From Oikopleura dioica (taxonomy: Eukaryota; Chordata; Appendicularia; Copelata; Oikopleuridae), in contig OU015567.1 in assembly GCA_907165135.1 (NCBI GenBank), forward strand, positions 6,701,001-6,765,000: a stretch of DNA of 64,000 nucleotides. The letters run 5' to 3'. The notes beneath the pieces were generated by a model. That model did no database searches. It saw only the letters and a list, made by a program, of their open reading frames with translations, and was not told where the DNA came from. Positions 14,700 to 26,157 of this stretch are shown here, one piece after another (the first letter of the stretch is position 1; each line of letters begins with the position of its first letter). A program made the position numbers and the translations under genes.

Positions 14700-15832
14700 A
14701 TAGTATGATGAATTTTTATCGGCAGGCCAATTTAAACTTCGAATTTAAACGAAGAAATTAAACAAATGAACCCATCACCAAGTTATTTCTGGCGGCGGGA
14801 AATTGAACGTCGTCATTGCTTTTAAAAGAGCTCTTAAGGACTAATTCCATGGAAGAAAAAATGCTTGAATTTTGACACAAAGTGCACTTTGGATCAAATA
14901 TTTATTCTTATGGCAAATCTCTCACGACCCTTACTCTTTGAGGTCGATTTTTAAGCTCTTTCCTGCGCAGCTCAAGTCGATATTTGTGTTTTCTACAGTC
15001 ATAACATCTCTTGGGGAAGAAAAAATCAAAACAGGTCCTGCCATAATTGACAGAAAATCCGCATGCGAGATTGTAAGTGAGGCTGCCCAGAGTAGTTTCG
15101 GAGGCGAGGATTAATTGATTCCCAGTTCAAGTAGTGGATCAGCCACCTGAACACCCGGGCATCATCAATGGGCTAAGAACAATTCCTCGAGCGACTACAA
15201 TAGTCCGCATCGCCTTATCTACTGTTTAATAGAGTGCTTGTATAATCAGAAACTTCAATAACTAATAATGGGTCAAACAAAGCGTCCACTTCGCCCGAGT
15301 TCACCCAAGTTCACTTGTAACAAAGCTTTTCTTCGATCTTGAAGCTGAAAAGTCTCTGAATTGTCCTCTGAAAGGAGCGGCGCTTTGCCGCATGACCATA
15401 AAAGTGTCGAACCCAAGTGCTGCGTTGATTACCAACTAAACATAACTATGTTGTCTTAAATGAACAAAGTAAAAGAGCGCTTTTATTCCTAGTGTCTTCA
15501 AAACTCATAAAACTATCCGTATTCAGAAAAATAAAATAAATGCGAAATATAAAATAATAATAAAATATTTTTAAGGATCTTCTCAAATCTTCATTTTCTA
15601 TTTTCTTTCTTCATTTCCAGATTTCTTCCTTTCAATTTCATTTCCAGATTTCTCCCTTCTTCTTTCATTTCCAGATTTTTGAGTTTCTGGATTTGAGAAA
15701 CCGTAAGATTGGGATTTGCAAAATCTTCTGGAGTTTTTCTAAAAACGGGTGTGGGCGGGGATGGGGACAGGCAGAGTCTGAAACCTCAAATAAGGCGGGA
15801 GACTCTGTCAGTTTGAAATCAGAAATTAGCGC
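14700..15832. other. no gene seen
   Basis: AT-rich unique sequence. Around 15590-15690 there is a short degenerate repeat of TTTCATTTCCAGATTT leading up to the satellite array. No conserved coding or RNA gene was found. Confidence 0.4.
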
Positions 15833-17745
15833 CTAATCGAAGGGCTTCAGATTTTTAGTTGTAGCTGTATCTAGAGATGGATTCACATGCCCGAAGGGCT
15901 TCAGATTTTTAGTTGTAGCTGTATCTAGAGATGGATTCACATGCCCGAAGGGCTTCAGATTTTTAGTTGTAGCTGTATCTAGAGATGGATTCACATGCCC
16001 GAAGGGCTTCAGATTTTTAGTTGTAGCTGTATCTAGAGATGGATTCACATGCCCGAAGGGCTTCAGATTTTAGTTGTAGCTGTATCTAGAGATGGATTCA
16101 CATGCCCGAAGGGCTTCAGATTTTTAGTTGTAGCTGTATCTAGAGATGGATTCACATGCCCGAAGGGCTTCAGATTTTTAGTTGTAGCTGTATCTAGAGA
16201 TGGATTCACATGCCCGAAGGGCTTCAGATTTTTAGTTGTAGCTGTATCTAGAGATGGATTCACATGCCCGAAGGGCTTCAGATTTTTAGTTGTAGCTGTA
16301 TCTAGAGATGGATTCACATGCCCGAAGGGCTTCAGAGGGCTTTTTTAGTTGTAGCTGTATCTAGAGATGGATTCACATGCCCGAAGGGCTTCAGATTTTT
16401 AGTTGTAGCTGTATCTAGAGATGGATTCACATGCCCGAAGGGCTTCAGATTTTAGTTGTAGCTGTATCTAGAGATGGATTCACATGCCCGAAGGGCTTCG
16501 ATTTTAGTTGTAGCTGTATCTAGAGATGGATTCACATGCCCGAAGGGCTTCAGATTTTAGTTGTAGCTGTATCTAGAGATGGATTCACATGCCCGAAGGG
16601 CTTCAGATTTTTAGTTGTAGCTGTATCATGCCCGAAGCTTCAGATTTTTAGTTGTAGCTGTATCTAGAGACATGCCCGAAGGGCTTCAGATTTTTAGTTG
16701 TAGCTGTATCTAGAGATGGATTCACATGCCCGAAGGGCTTCAGATTTTTAGTTGTAGCTGTATCTAGAGATGGATTCACATGCCCGAAGGGCTTCAGATT
16801 TTTAGTTGTAGCTGTATCTAGAGATGGATTCACATGCCCGAAGGGCTTCAGATTTTTAGTTGTAGCTGTATCTAGAGATGGATTCACATGCCCGAAGGGC
16901 TTCAGATTTTTAGTTGTAGCTGTATCTAGAGATGGATTCACATGCCCGAAGGGCTTCAGATTTTTAGTTGTAGCTGTATCTAGAGATGGATTCACATGCC
17001 CGAAGGGCTTCAGATTTTTAGTTGTAGCTGTATCTAGAGATGGATTCACATGCCCGAAGGGCTTCAGATTTTAGTTGTAGCTGTATCTAGAGATGGATTC
17101 ACATGCCCGAAGGGCTTCAGATTTTAGTTGTAGCTGTATCTAGAGATGGATTCACATGCCCGAAGGGCTTCAGATTTTAGTTGTAGCTGTATCTAGAGAT
17201 GGATTCACATGCCCGAAGGGCTTCAGATTTTTAGTTGTAGCTGTATCTAGAGATGGATTCACATGCCCGAAGGGCTTCAGATTTTTAGTTGTAGCTGTAT
17301 CTAGAGATGGATTCACATGCCCGAAGGGCTTCAGATTTTTAGTTGTAGCTGTATCTAGAGATGGATTCACATGCCCGAAGGGCTTCAGATTTTTAGTTGT
17401 AGCTGTATCTAGAGATGGATTCACATGCCCGAAGGGCTTCAGATTTTAGTTGTAGCTGTATCTAGAGATGGATTCACATGCCCGAAGGGCTTCAGATTTT
17501 AGTTGTAGCTGTATCTAGAGATGGATTCACATGCCCGAAGGGCTTCAGATTTTTAGTTGTAGCTGTATCTAGAGATGGATTCACATGCCCGAAGGGCTTC
17601 AGATTTTAGTTGTAGCTGTATCTAGAGATGGATTCACATGCCCGAAGGGCTTCAGATTTTTAGTTGTAGCTGTATCTAGAGATGGATTCACATGCCCGAA
17701 GTCGATTTTAGTTGTTCTAGAGATGGAAAGGGCTTCAGGTTTTAG
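15833..17745. repeat. 54-bp satellite array, about 35 copies
   Basis: Head-to-tail array with the unit CCCGAAGGGCTTCAGATTTT + TAGTTGTAGCTGTATCTAGA + GATGGATTCACATG. The full unit is 54 bp; variants have one T fewer (53 bp). Small rearrangements occur at about 16330 and 16620-16670, and the right end (17700-17745) decays. Because 54 is divisible by 3, long stretches have no stop codons on either strand: minus reads NPSLDTATTKNLKPFGHV and plus reads CPKGFRFLVVAVSRDGFT per unit. The 53-bp units break these frames, so I treat it as a satellite rather than a gene. Confidence 0.95.
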
Positions 17746-19497
17746 TAAGATAATTCCTTGAAACTTCTCCATGAAGGAACAACCATTTTAATTTTTATCT
17801 AATTTGGACTATTCGTTCGGAAGCTGAAAAGTCCTTAAGTGCAGTGGAATGACACCGGCTTCGTGTTGAAACACGGGGCGAGGTACCAACCAGCGACTAC
17901 CAACTACTGTATTTGATTATACATCGACAACACCAACGTTCCTTGTTATCTATTTCCTGAAAAACTGACAAAAGTCGGAAACAATAAATCGCTTTGTCTA
18001 TCAATTTATTACTGTTTCTCCAGATAAAGAAATTATGGTCTCGTCTCAGAAACAAATAACTTTTCGATAAATTGATTGATCCACGATTTCAACTCTTCCT
18101 GAAAAGAAATTGACACGCTAAGGCAAAACAAAAAGTATATTTTACCGGCCGATCATTTTCCCTGTCGATGAATTTTACTGTTCATAAATTTTATAAAATT
18201 ATAATTTATACGCCAAAAAACCATTGCAATTTCCGCTTTTTTCAAATTGAAATCAAGGAAGAGATTTTCTCCTCAATTTCAAAAAAGAAAAAGATCTCAA
18301 ATCGATCAATCAAAAATTTTCGGAAGAAGGCTCGTTTGAAAGTTGTTATTTATAAGATGTTTATTTGTTCCTTGTTTTAGCAGTTTATTATGTTGTTGGT
18401 GATTGCGTGTTACAAAATAGTAGTTTCAAGTCCGTTTCGGGTCACTATTTACAGATCATTTTTAAAAATAAAATAAAGTTATTTGTCCTAAAACGGCGAG
18501 TTGCTATTGCTGTACAGGCGAAAGACGCAAATAGAAAATTCAAAATGGAGAAATCGTGAAATTTGAAAGTGAAAAATAAAATAACTCGTCTCAAGAATTG
18601 AAACGGAAATACAGAAGAGTTGAACTTGAGGTGATGCTAGATTGTATTGAGCGAAAGAAAAACGCGCCGCCTCCTCTGCGCTCGTTTGCATAGATGGGTT
18701 AAGCTTAACCCTCCAGGACCAGGGCTCAAAGCGGCGCTCTCCTTGGTCTAGAATTTGTTTAAGTAGAAGGAAGGAACTAGACACAGTACTGCATCAGGAA
18801 GTTACTGATCGAAGTTGGACTGTTGGGCCACTCGCGGGCTCAGAATTCGTTTAACTTTTTATTAATTAATCAATTATTAGCGTGTTAGTGATCAAAGGCA
18901 GTTACTGGCTGCAAAAGAGGTAATGTCAGCTGTACAATCAGAGTATGCGTAGGTGTGTGTGAGCGGGCTTGGACTCTCTTTTTCTAAATAAATAGACCAA
19001 CCGGTTGGGTGGCCGGTCGGCTGGGCGGTTTAGGCACACACAGCTGCGAAAATGAATCGAAATGCTGTTTCCAAATTTGGCACAAATCAAAATCAAACGT
19101 TTTCAGACCCCCTTCTTTCTTCCAAGCCTTCCAAGCAGTTACAGTGCGCAATCCTCCATCAGAACCCGAAGACGAGTCCTTTTCAAGGAGCCACAGTAGT
19201 GGACTGTCTAAAAGACAGATTTTCTAGTAGACAAGCTGTCTAGAAGACATTCATGCTCGAAACGCTTGAATAGATTTTAGGGCAGTCTTGAGGATTTTAA
19301 AATTAAAGCTGATGAAAGATTTTGAGCGCGCGTTGCACAAAGGAAGGATCCGTTAGTGCGAGTCTTGTATTGTAATGGTGACAATAAGGGCGTTACTGAA
19401 GCGATTCGGAATAAGTTAAAAGCGAGAGTTGAAAGTCGAATAAATGCGAAAATTGAAGGGTAAGATTCTAAATATATTAAAACTTTCGGCGGCGCTC
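17746..19497. other. no firm gene
   Basis: AT-rich. A minus-strand frame at 18784-18600 (ERRFEPWSWRVKLNPSM...) has moderately coding-like codons but no start, splice partner or domain. Otherwise nothing is supported. Confidence 0.3.
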
Positions 19498-19642
19498 TCA
19501 AAGCTCGTCGCTTTCCTCCATTGTGTAGCGATTCCAGAGGTTGTACCACTGCTGCTGCAGCCGCGTCTCCCAGAAGTCCAGGTCGCGCGAGAACTGGTCT
19601 TCCACCAAGTCGCGATTTGATAGATCGGCTTTTGATAACTCA
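19498..19642 (-). CDS. probable last exon of a small unrecognised protein
   Basis: After an acceptor-like CAG at 19643-19645 the frame encodes SELSKADLSNRDLVEDQF and then SRDLDFWETRLQQQWYNLW, ending NRYTMEESDEL at the TGA 19498-19500. Codon use (GAC, GAG, CTG, TGG-rich) is clearly that of the genes here and unlike the flanks. An upstream frame around 19880-19770 (TPIYLYFLYNMRAERDYRYS) could be the preceding exon with a membrane segment. I do not recognise the protein. Confidence 0.4.
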
Positions 19643-20315
19643 CTGATTTAGGGCTTCGGATACTGTTTTATCGACAGAAAAGGAATAGGGGAGCAAAAAT
19701 AGGTCAAAGGATGCCATTGAAGAAGAGCTTTACCGTCTATTTCTATTTCGTAATTATGATTTATGAAGCTACGATAAGTGAATAATGGGTTCTGTCAAAA
19801 TGGGTCTGACGGAGTAGCGATAATCGCGTTCCGCTCGCATGTTATACAAGAAATACAAGTAAATTGGTGTCAATCTTGATTTGGTGCTTGGTGGAGTTGC
19901 CTGGGGCAACACCATTAAAGATAATGGCGGGCGCGGTGGCGATGAAGCACGGCGGGCGAAAAGCACGTGCGCGTGCTGGAGACAGCACCACCCGGCACCC
20001 AAAGCAACGAACCAAAACGCCAACGATGAAAAATGGAACCTCCTTCGTTCATTTGATCGATTACGGAACGTACTTGTCGCTCACTGGAGTCAAAGCGGCG
20101 CGCACGTGATTCGTTTACCCGACGAAAAAATACCGCAAAGTCAGTTCTAGTGGCACTCCGAAAAAGGAAGTTTGATTGTGTAATGTTTTATCTTGAAATC
20201 TTAAGAAAAAATCTTCAAATTTTTGAATTCAAAAAGAACTTTTTTTCTTTAAAGATGAATAAAAAATTAAGGGTGTCAATATGCTAAATCTTGAAAAAAA
20301 CCTGAAAATTGGGTA

Positions 20316-20620
20316 GACGGCAGGTTCACGTCTTTATAAAGAATGATTCTTTTTTCAAAGAATGATTCTTTTTCGCAAAGAATCATTCTTTTTGGGGCTT
20401 CTGAAAAAGATGCTGTAAAAGAAATTCAAAATTTAAGAAGCAATTTCTCGTTAGAGAAAAAGATTAAGGAGGGAGAGTGCGCTTCGCGCCAGCTTTATAA
20501 AAAGTCCAGAGATATTTTAAGTCAAGAATTTAAAAAAATGGAAAAAACAGTTTTTATGTCATTTTTCTCTAGAACATTGAAAAAAAGAATCATTCTTTAT
20601 AAAGACGTGAACCTGCCGTC
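20316..20620. mobile_element. 305-bp MITE with about 40-bp terminal inverted repeats
   Basis: The left end GACGGCAGGTTCACGTCTTT continues into ATAAAGAATGATTCTTTTTT; the right end is its reverse complement ending at 20620. The interior is AT-rich with extra copies of the AAAGAATCATTCTTT palindrome near 20345-20393. No coding capacity. The target duplication is not clear. Confidence 0.75.
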
Positions 20621-20834
20621 AACGTGAAAATTGTTCCAAAACGAATCTTGGAGTTTGGAGACCAAATCTGCTAAATCTCCAAATGGAGGTATTTTGCTTA
20701 GGATAGATAACAAGCCTAACCCCAAGTTAAAACAAGCGATGACCTTATTCCCAAGTTAGATTGTGGCGTGGCTGCTATTTTCCCGCTCAGGCCTCCTTGA
20801 CCGCTGAAGTGTCTGAGTGCACTTCTTAGGGTTC

Positions 20835-20975
20835 TTAGCTGTATCGAAGCCCGTAACAAAAACAATACTGACAGCCGTCCAGATCGTCCTTGCATGTTTT
20901 CCTCCCATTCGAGCAGAAGCTGAGCGAGGCTGATGAGCACGATGAGTTGTCGTCGGTCTTGATGCCCGATCGTTG
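20835..20975 (-). CDS. possible antistasin-like Cys-rich terminal exon
   Basis: After an acceptor-like ATCAG, the frame to the TAA at 20835-20837 contains CSSASLSFCSNGRKTC followed by KDDLDGCQYCFC. The spacing C-x2-G-x2-C-x3-D-x2-G-C-x2-C-x-C resembles the antistasin-type protease-inhibitor fold. It is on the same strand and downstream of the Thr-rich LDLa gene, so it may be that gene's last exon. Support is limited to the Cys pattern. Confidence 0.35.
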   Translation of the reverse strand, partial: QRSGIKTDDNSSCSSASLSFCSNGRKTCKDDLDGCQYCFCYGLRYS

Positions 20976-21635
20976 CTGATTTTGCGTTAAATAAATATTT
21001 ACAGAAATCGCCGGTTCAGGAGACAGAATATTTAGACACAAGTCGGTGATAATCAAACCCAGCGGGCGATTTAATCGCTCTAAAAGCCAAAAAATATCCA
21101 ATTTCTTATTGAAAAAAATATGCAAAAATATACTTTTAGCTTAACTTAAAAAAATGAAAATTGATTAATTTTATGGGCGATGAAAATATTTATAATCAAA
21201 ATTCGCGAAATTAAACGGTCGATGCTTTAAGAATAAACGGTTGAATCAGGGGGCTCCGGCAATTATCGTCGTAAAAGTCGTGTTAAAAGTCAAAAGAAAT
21301 TTCCAAAAGTCAATATCTAGTATCTAAGGCGACAGCGAGTCTAGGCTGTCACAGGAAATTAAAGGGGGATCTGCGCTCACGCCAATTGACATTGGCGTGG
21401 TCGACCGACAAAAAAAGGCAAAAGGCGAGTCGGGTGGAGGAATTCCACAAGCACTTCCGGAATTTATCCCTCGTTCCGCAACGGTTTTGCCGCGCGGTTC
21501 TTATTCTAACCCGGCGAAAAAATAAACGAATCAAAAGCCAGATATTTAATTGACCAACGGATGGAGCTGCTAATTTGATCAGAGTAATTGTTGAAAATAG
21601 TAGATTACAAACCGCGCGGTTGTCCTCAAGCCGGG

Positions 21636-24140
21636 TCACTTAACCACTATTCGCCAAAGTGCTAATTTAACGCTGAAAAGGGCATCGGTCTCTATTTTCC
21701 GCCGCCCGGCGACAGAAATAATGATGATGATGACACAGTGTATATGAACTTGCTCTGTTATTATAGATTTAACGCGTGCCTGATAGACTTTCATAACATT
21801 GAGCCAGTCGTTGAAAATGGCGGCCCGCCAGTTCATAAAAGTGTCGAACCATCGCTCGTACTGCTCCTCGTCTGCGTCTGGTGGTGGGCCAGATGGTGCT
21901 CGCGCCGGTATCGTTGATCCAGTCGACGTTGTCGTCGCAGTCGTCGCTGTTGATGTCGTCACAGTGGTCGACGATTCCGTCGTTGGTTCGATCATTGGCT
22001 CAGTTGTTGTGGGAACAATTGTTGTTGGAATCTCAGTCGTGTCATCTGGACAGTTTAATTCGTCGCTGCCGTCCAAGCAATCTGCAATTTTGTCGCAAAC
22101 CTATAAATGAATAGAAATCTTGGAGGGCAGTTTCAATACGTACCACATCAACTGGAACTCGGTCACCATTTGCACAAGTGAAAAAGTCACCGCTATCGAC
22201 TGTCGGAGCTGCTGTAGTGAACGAAGGAAAGACGAGAGACTCTGTCGTGACATCTGGGAAGAGTGGAAGACCTTCTGTAGTGAAAGATGGGAACGGCGTC
22301 GTTTGGAAGTCCGGGAAGACCAATCCTTCAGTAGTCGCGGGGAAGATTCCTCCGAATGGATCAGCAGTTGTAGCTGGAAAGAGCAAGTCTGGTAGACCAG
22401 CGGGAGTGGTTCCCAGTAGGCTCAAATCGAATCCCTCTGTGGTTGGGATCTGGAAGCCGGCGGTTGTTTGCTCGGGGAAAACAAATGGATCGTCGGTGGT
22501 TTGAACCTCTGGAAAGACTAAAAAGGGAAGATGGTAAGTTTCAAATTCTTGAGATTGGAGTTGATTGGTGTATAAAAATGCTTGAGAACGACGCTGCCGT
22601 TGACGGTTGTTATGCAATCACGGTGCACGTGAGAAAATATAACTTCAAGGAGGCGTATATTATCACAACCTATTTAATTATATGCATTAGCGCGCAGCTG
22701 AGCCGGTTTCTAATTGAAATAGGGCTGTTTTGCTTACCGAATCCTTCTGTAGTTTGCTCGGGGAAAGCTGGCGCGGGAGTAGTCTGAAAAGATAATTGTA
22801 AAGAGAGAGCCTGTTTTTGAGTTTTCTTACAGCAATGTTGAGATCGAAGATATCTTGCGTAGTTTGTGGTGGAAGAAAAACTGTTGCAGGTGTTGTCGGA
22901 ATTTCGAAGAAAGTCTCCTCGGTCGTGGCGGGCAACAGGTCTGGAAATTCGCTTGGAACTGTTGTCTGGACCTTGGAAATATTGAGTTAGGGGATTATGC
23001 AATCGGTGAGTGGAATGGTTACCGGTGGAAAGATAAAGGATGCTTCCGTCGTTTGAAGCATACCAGGGAATAATCCAGCGGTGGTTAGTAAGTCGCCGAA
23101 AAGAGGGTCTTCCGTAACCGTGTCGCCGAAGAAGTTTAATAGCGATTCCGTCGTAAATGACGGCAAATTCATTGGCGACTGCGTTGTCTGAAAAGATCCT
23201 TATGGAAGATGCCTAAAAGCTGGTCTCTTACGGGGTTGAAAAACAGATCTCCACCGAAGGGATCTGCCGTCGTCGCAAGGGCGGGACCAAAAGCTGGAAA
23301 GCCCGTCGTCGCTAAATTAAAGAAATCGCCGTCTAACAGACTTTGTGTCGTGATATCGAAGCCGAAGAAATCGTCGAAACCGCCAGTCGTGACATCACCG
23401 AAGAAAAACGGACTCGCTGTGGTAAAGGCTGATTTTGGTCAGAAACGGAAGCTTTAGTGCTTTAACTTTTTGAAATAAATGCGCTTTGTGGTTGATTCTT
23501 GAAGAATTTTAATGGCTCAAAAGAGCGATTTATATTTAAAAGGCCGGTCACTTTGAAATTCTAAAAATTTACGCTGAAGAATGTGCGATGTTCTAATCCG
23601 CCAGGTGGTGGCGCAGCTGAGCGCGGCTACTGCTGTGCTCCACCGCCGGTCGCCTCCGCCACCGGAAGCAATTTAGACTCCGGGTGATCCCCTTTCGCTT
23701 TCGCCTGCTTTTACCGTGGCGCAACTTGATCCGTCATCCGTCAAAATCTCGAATTTTGTTGTCACGTGACGTGACAGCGCGCCGCGGTTTAACATGGCGC
23801 CTTTACATTCGTCAGAATATGGATTATGCTCTGCTGTTTTTGACCGTGCCTGGAAATGCTTGTCTCCTATATCTTGAGTCGCTGGAGTCGCTTTTCGAGG
23901 CCGCATAATTTGGATTAGCTGTTTCAAACTGGTTAGCCAGAGCTTTTTCTCGAAAGAATTCCTCAATCAAAGTAAAAGTGGCTAACCATGCCTGACGCTC
24001 CTTGCCTCCTTAATCTTGGCTTGGCTTCTTCGAATGCGTCGCGCAGCCTCGAGCAGACGGTCTCGTCGGAGGCATCGGCACAGTCCGTGATTCCGTCGCA
24101 GAACGATGATAAGTCCACGCAGCTGACGCCATCAGAACAT
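21636..24140 (-). CDS. Thr-rich mucin-like secreted protein with LDLa domains, 5' end unresolved
   Basis: Several minus-strand exons. The first visible exon (from 24140) carries a six-Cys LDL receptor class A repeat with the acidic Ca-binding end (CDGITDC, ADASDETVC). It is followed by exons made of repeats of the type FPxxTTExL (for example LVFPSFTTE, GLPLFPDVTTE, PFGGIFPATTE) between about 23450 and 22200. Then comes a second LDLa-like unit with four Cys (FTCANGDRVPVDV, VCDKIADC, LDGSDELNC), a Thr/Ser-rich mucin-like stretch (TTESSTTVTTSTATTATTTS) and a Trp-containing tail (YERWFDTFMNWRAAIFNDW). The signal-peptide exon was not found and the 3' end is uncertain. The composition suggests an O-glycosylated extracellular or house/tunic-type protein; that role is inference. 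Confidence 0.6.
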
Positions 24141-24240
24141 CTGAAGGGGCGAAAGTTAGATTACGAAAGGTTAATCCATGAACGTTTTAAGGGTATCCCA
24201 CGAGATAAGTTGTCGAGTAAAAAAACAGCTTAAAAGATTT

Positions 24241-25905
24241 CATTTATAAAATACTTGTTTGATAACTCAAGGGCACCCTTAATAAACCCTTATTTATAAG
24301 ATCGCTTCAGAAATGTAACCCACTGGCGCACGAACTTCAAAATATGCGTAGGAGCAACAAAATTTTCCATTTTTAATCTTTTTCATCGATATTTTGGCTT
24401 GTTTCTTGTAGTAGTTTTTTTGCTGGACACGTTGACATAATTATGATAGATTATGATTTACGCAGATTCTTATCTATTCCCCCACTGTTTCCAGCGGTAA
24501 TAACAATAACATCGGCGCTTGTACGATTTTGTTTTTCTTTTCTAAGGGAGCTTTAGAAGGTGTCGTATGCAATTCAAACAATCAGCTCTGCAGCAACCTG
24601 CTATCTGCGTTCCCCGCATTGGCGCGCCGCCAACTGCTATCTTAACGCTTAAAAATTGGCGCCACCACCAGGCGCAGGATCCGAATACACACAAAAACCT
24701 GAATCGGCCTTTGCGCAATTTGAAATTTGGTGCCGCGGTCGGGCCTCGTGGTCAAAGTGGGCAGATCACTGTGGCCGATTTACGCGCCCCAACCTGGCAG
24801 ATTATCGGATACCCTTAACAAAGGGCTTCAGTTTTTATTAAAATTACAGTAGGAGTCGCTTTGTTTGGCTTAAATTTTACTATAAAAGTGAGTTAAAAAA
24901 TATTTTAATAAATAATTGTCAAAGTTGGGGTTAGGGTTAGGGTTGAATTCTGAAAGACCAGGTCTAATTACAGTAGAGCTTACTGTAAGAAAACAGGGAA
25001 AACTGATGCTTGATCTAATATTGATTCGTTAACAATGATTTTATATGTTCAAATACTTGTACGCCACTTTTAAGACCACCCGCCGGTTTACCCGAAAAAC
25101 ACAGAAGGTAACAAGGTAAAACAATATGTGGCCGCCAAAGTCCTGTAATTTGGTGCATCTGTGTTTATTTGAAACAAGCACGGAGCGTGGCAACTATACA
25201 AAAGAACAAAAACTCGCCAAAGCAACTCGGCAGCTTTCTGCATCGCCAAAACATTTTCACTAATGATGAGCACTCGATTTCCAACTTCAGAATTGGCATC
25301 ATTTTCTTTTGCATTTTATAAGCTTAGCCTTGTAAGCTTATTTTCATTTTAGGAAGCTAGCAAAGTGGATATAAACTATTCCGCTTTCTGAATGACTCGC
25401 TGTCCATTTCTAAGTGACATCATGAAATTTAGGCCTTGCGAAAAAGTGTCAGCTAAAAGGCTTATCGCGAAAACCAAAGGAAACTGACCGGGCGGTCGAT
25501 AAGGTTACCGCTGTCAATTCCCACGCGCTCGCGAAATGAACACTTTTGCCGCCTCCCGGTCGCGCGGAATTTTCAACTGGCGAATTTCTCACCGTTATTA
25601 TGTCCATTAATGCTCTCGAAGTCTTATTTTTCAAATGTCAAATGCTCTTTTTCGTTAGTAAAAGAGGCCTAAAACTAAGACCCAATCTTTTCTGATTAAA
25701 GAAGTGGCCAAAAAGTGCCGGAAATTGGCCAGTTTTGGCCAGATAAGGCCATTTCAGAATATGTTTTGCTTTTAAAAGTAAAAAAAATACCCAAAAAGAG
25801 CTTGAAACTAGTCTTTTTAGTGTATTTTTAGAAAGGGAAAAGCCAAAATCCCGTGAAAACGGCCGAAATTTGGGTGTGGAATATTTCTGTTTTCACTGTA
25901 TAATT
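24241..25905. other. no gene; includes telomere-like repeats
   Basis: Noncoding-looking sequence. At about 24927-24944 there are nearly three telomere-type TTAGGG units (GGGGTTAGGGTTAGGGTT). No conserved frames. Confidence 0.4.
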
Positions 25906-26157
25906 ACCATGAGATTTTTTTCTAAAGGGAGATCGGAGAATCTGAGGGTCCTTAGCCCTCTGGGACTCTCAGTTTAGCCGCGCGAGCCTAGCGCGGCTAG
26001 CCAATCAAATGACGGCATTTTTCCGCAGTGCGCCGCACTCTAAATTCTTTATTCTGAGGTACCCAACAGGAGCTGAAAGAAATTTCTAGACTTCCCCGAG
26101 AGTGAAACGGGGAAGCGAGGCCAGGGGCCTTCTCCCTCTCTAAAAAAATCTCATGGT
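25906..26157. mobile_element. 252-bp MITE
   Basis: The ends are inverted: ACCATGAGATTTTTTTCTAA at the left, and its near-exact reverse complement at 26138-26157. The next bases (GGGAGA / TCTCCC) extend the arms. The interior has smaller hairpins such as CTAGCGCGGCTAG. No coding capacity. Confidence 0.7.

Noticed and set aside
15833-17449. Long open frames with 18-residue repeats on both strands
   Set aside because: They follow from a stop-free 54-bp satellite unit; 53-bp variants break the frames and no start or splice structure supports a gene.
15833-17745. CRISPR array
   Set aside because: Units are directly adjacent with no variable spacers, and the genes around are clearly eukaryotic.
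23673-24233. Frames at 23988-24233 (plus) and 23966-23673 (minus)
   Set aside because: The first is the opposite strand of a real LDLa exon; the second has no homology and overlaps an intron of the same gene.
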